In this document: positions 4,584-5,941 of the stretch, in pieces
Numbering within the stretch: position 1 is the first letter of the stretch
How the letters are laid out: every line of letters starts with the position of its first letter
Source of the DNA: CAYWMD01 sp964458575
Lineage (GTDB): Bacteria; Verrucomicrobiota; Verrucomicrobiia; Limisphaerales; JADLHS01
Reading direction: 5' to 3'
NCBI GenBank assembly: GCA_964458575.1
Contig: CAYWMD010000105.1
Coordinates: 1 to 5,941, forward strand
Length of the DNA: 5,941 nucleotides
The notes under the pieces: model-generated
Told to the model about the DNA's origin: nothing
The model's input: the letters and a program-made list of their open reading frames with translations, nothing else
Databases searched by the model: none
Made by a program: the position numbers and the translations under genes

Positions 4584-5941
4584 TCAATCCCTCACCGTCT
4601 GCACCGGTAGCGCGGAGAGCGGGACGAGTTTGTTCGTGTCGCCAAAATAGTTCGCCGACCACTCGTTTTGGAACAGCACCACGGGATTCTTGCCAATGTC
4701 GTAAGCGAGGCGCGCGCCGGTGGGGAGCGAGATGGCGTCAAGGTCGTCCTCCTTCATGTCCGTCGGCAGCCAGCGCACGACGGTCCATGGCGCCGATTCA
4801 AGGCGCGATGCGGCGCCGTATTCGCTTTCGAGCCGGAATTGGACCACCTCGAATTGCAGCGGGCCGACGGCAGCGAGCAACGGTGTCTTGATTGACGAGT
4901 TGCGCAGGTAGAGCGCCTGGATGACGCCTTCCTGCAAAAGCTGATCGAGGCCCTGGCGGAATTGTTTGAACTTGGCAGTGTTTGGATTGTGCAGGTGGGC
5001 GAAGGCTTCCGGTGTGAAACGCGGGATTTCCTTGTAGAGAATCTTCGGATCCGTCGTCAGCGTGTCGCCGATGCCGAAACTGTCGTGGCCGACGAGACCG
5101 ATGACATCGCCCGGATAGGCTTCGTCCACCGTTTCCCGTTCGTTGCCGAAAAGCTTGTGCGAGCTGGAAAGACGCACTTTCTTCCCGGAGCGCGAGTGAT
5201 GCACGGTCATGTCGCGCTCAAATTTGCCGGAGCACACACGGACAAACGCGATGCGGTCCCGGTGTTTCGGGTCCATGTTCGCCTGGATCTTGAAGATGAA
5301 ACCCGAGAACGCGGGGTGCTCCGGGGAAATCTCGATGCCGCCCATCACGCGCGGTTTCGGCGCGGGCGAATGTTTCAGAAAACCGTCGAGCAAAAGCTGC
5401 ACGCCGAAATTGTTGCTGGCGCTGCCAAAGAACACCGGCGTGGTTTTTTCCGAGAGCACCGCGGCGTCGTCCCATTCGTGGCCGGCATGTTCGAGCATTT
5501 CCAGTTCCTCGACGGTTCTATGAAAGGTCACGTCGTCGAGCCGCCCGCGGATGATTTCGTCGTGCAAGCCGCCGACTTCGACCGGCGCGCGAAATTGTCC
5601 GCCGACGGTGCGTTCGAATAGATGCATCTTCTGCGTGTGCCGGTCGAACACGCCCTGAAACTCAAAGCCATTGCCGATGGGCCAGTTTACCGGAAACGCG
5701 CCGATGCCGAGCACACGTTCCAATTCGTCGAGCAGTTCGAGTGGGTTCTTCATCGGCCGGTCGCACTTGTTCATGAAGGTGAAAATCGGCACGCCGCGCT
5801 GGCGGCAAACTTCGAACAGCTTGCGCGTCTGCGGCTCGATGCCCTTGGCCGAATCAATCACCATCACGACCGAGTCCACGGCGGTCAGCACGCGGTAGGT
5901 GTCCTCGGAAAAATCCTTGTGGCCCGGCGTGTCGAGCAGGT
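4584..5941 (-). CDS. prfC: peptide chain release factor 3 (RF3), N-terminus outside window
   Basis: The 451 residues visible are the C-terminal part of a translational GTPase; about 85 N-terminal residues, with the P-loop and switch I, lie beyond the right edge. The first codons read LLDTPGHKDFSEDTYRVLTA, the G3 motif with the 'FSEDTYR.LTAVD' extension that marks RF3 rather than EF-G. The G4 motif is NKCD (visible residues 57-60). WPIGNGFEFQGVFDR and PVFFGSASNNFGVQLLLDGF are further RF3 landmarks, and the C-terminal domain has GPLQFEVVQFRLESEYGA. RF3 uses GTP to remove RF1/RF2 from the ribosome after peptide release and takes part in post-peptidyl-transfer quality control. It acts in the cytoplasm. 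The frame stays open to the edge, so the GTG at 5891-5889 is internal and not the start. The gene ends 88 nt before the ABC-F start, on the same strand. Confidence 0.96.
   Translation of the reverse strand, partial: LLDTPGHKDFSEDTYRVLTAVDSVVMVIDSAKGIEPQTRKLFEVCRQRGVPIFTFMNKCDRPMKNPLELLDELERVLGIGAFPVNWPIGNGFEFQGVFDRHTQKMHLFERTVGGQFRAPVEVGGLHDEIIRGRLDDVTFHRTVEELEMLEHAGHEWDDAAVLSEKTTPVFFGSASNNFGVQLLLDGFLKHSPAPKPRVMGGIEISPEHPAFSGFIFKIQANMDPKHRDRIAFVRVCSGKFERDMTVHHSRSGKKVRLSSSHKLFGNERETVDEAYPGDVIGLVGHDSFGIGDTLTTDPKILYKEIPRFTPEAFAHLHNPNTAKFKQFRQGLDQLLQEGVIQALYLRNSSIKTPLLAAVGPLQFEVVQFRLESEYGAASRLESAPWTVVRWLPTDMKEDDLDAISLPTGARLAYDIGKNPVVLFQNEWSANYFGDTNKLVPLSALPVQTVRD

Overview
The window reads as a stretch of a moderately GC-rich bacterial chromosome. 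A Verrucomicrobiota origin (Limisphaerales/Pedosphaera-like) is my best guess. It rests mainly on the intergenic repeat at 4504-4581, whose 'ACGAAA...ACACGAAA' wording I remember as a dispersed repeat of that group. This is memory, not a search.

Layout. Left half, + strand (110-2547): four tightly packed or overlapping genes that look like one operon. (1) A Pol-beta-fold nucleotidyltransferase-like protein. (2) A small three-helix membrane protein ending in a Gly/Cys-rich tail with five cysteines. (3) A DUF692 / MNIO (multinuclear non-heme iron oxidase) protein. (4) A helical partner resembling the MbnC/HvfC/BufC group and the extra C-terminal domain of SCO6045-like DUF692 proteins. Gene junctions are ATGA overlaps or a 14-nt overlap, and the Shine-Dalgarno of the MNIO gene lies inside the Gly codons of the tail. 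Right half, - strand (2591-5941): a complete Uup-like ABC-F ATPase and, upstream of it, peptide chain release factor 3 (prfC), whose N-terminus is cut off by the window edge. The two halves converge at 2547/2591 with a 43-nt gap.

How the parts may work together. MNIO enzymes with a helical partner act on cysteine-rich ribosomally made peptides (methanobactin, bufferin-type systems). Here the only Cys-rich candidate substrate is not a secreted leader peptide but the tail of an integral membrane protein, which the positive-inside rule places in the cytoplasm where the enzyme would be. The simplest reading is a post-translationally modified, membrane-tethered Gly/Cys tail, perhaps for metal binding or stress. 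The modification, the metal and the role of the nucleotidyltransferase are inference. This cassette is the most interesting part of the window. RF3 and the ABC-F protein are ordinary ribosome-associated housekeeping factors.

Non-coding parts. 1-109 holds a perfect short hairpin at the edge, a possible 3' end of another reading frame, and the Shine-Dalgarno of the first gene. 2548-2590 holds a weak stem-loop. 4496-4583 holds a large imperfect inverted repeat. No tRNA, rRNA, CRISPR array or insertion sequence was seen.
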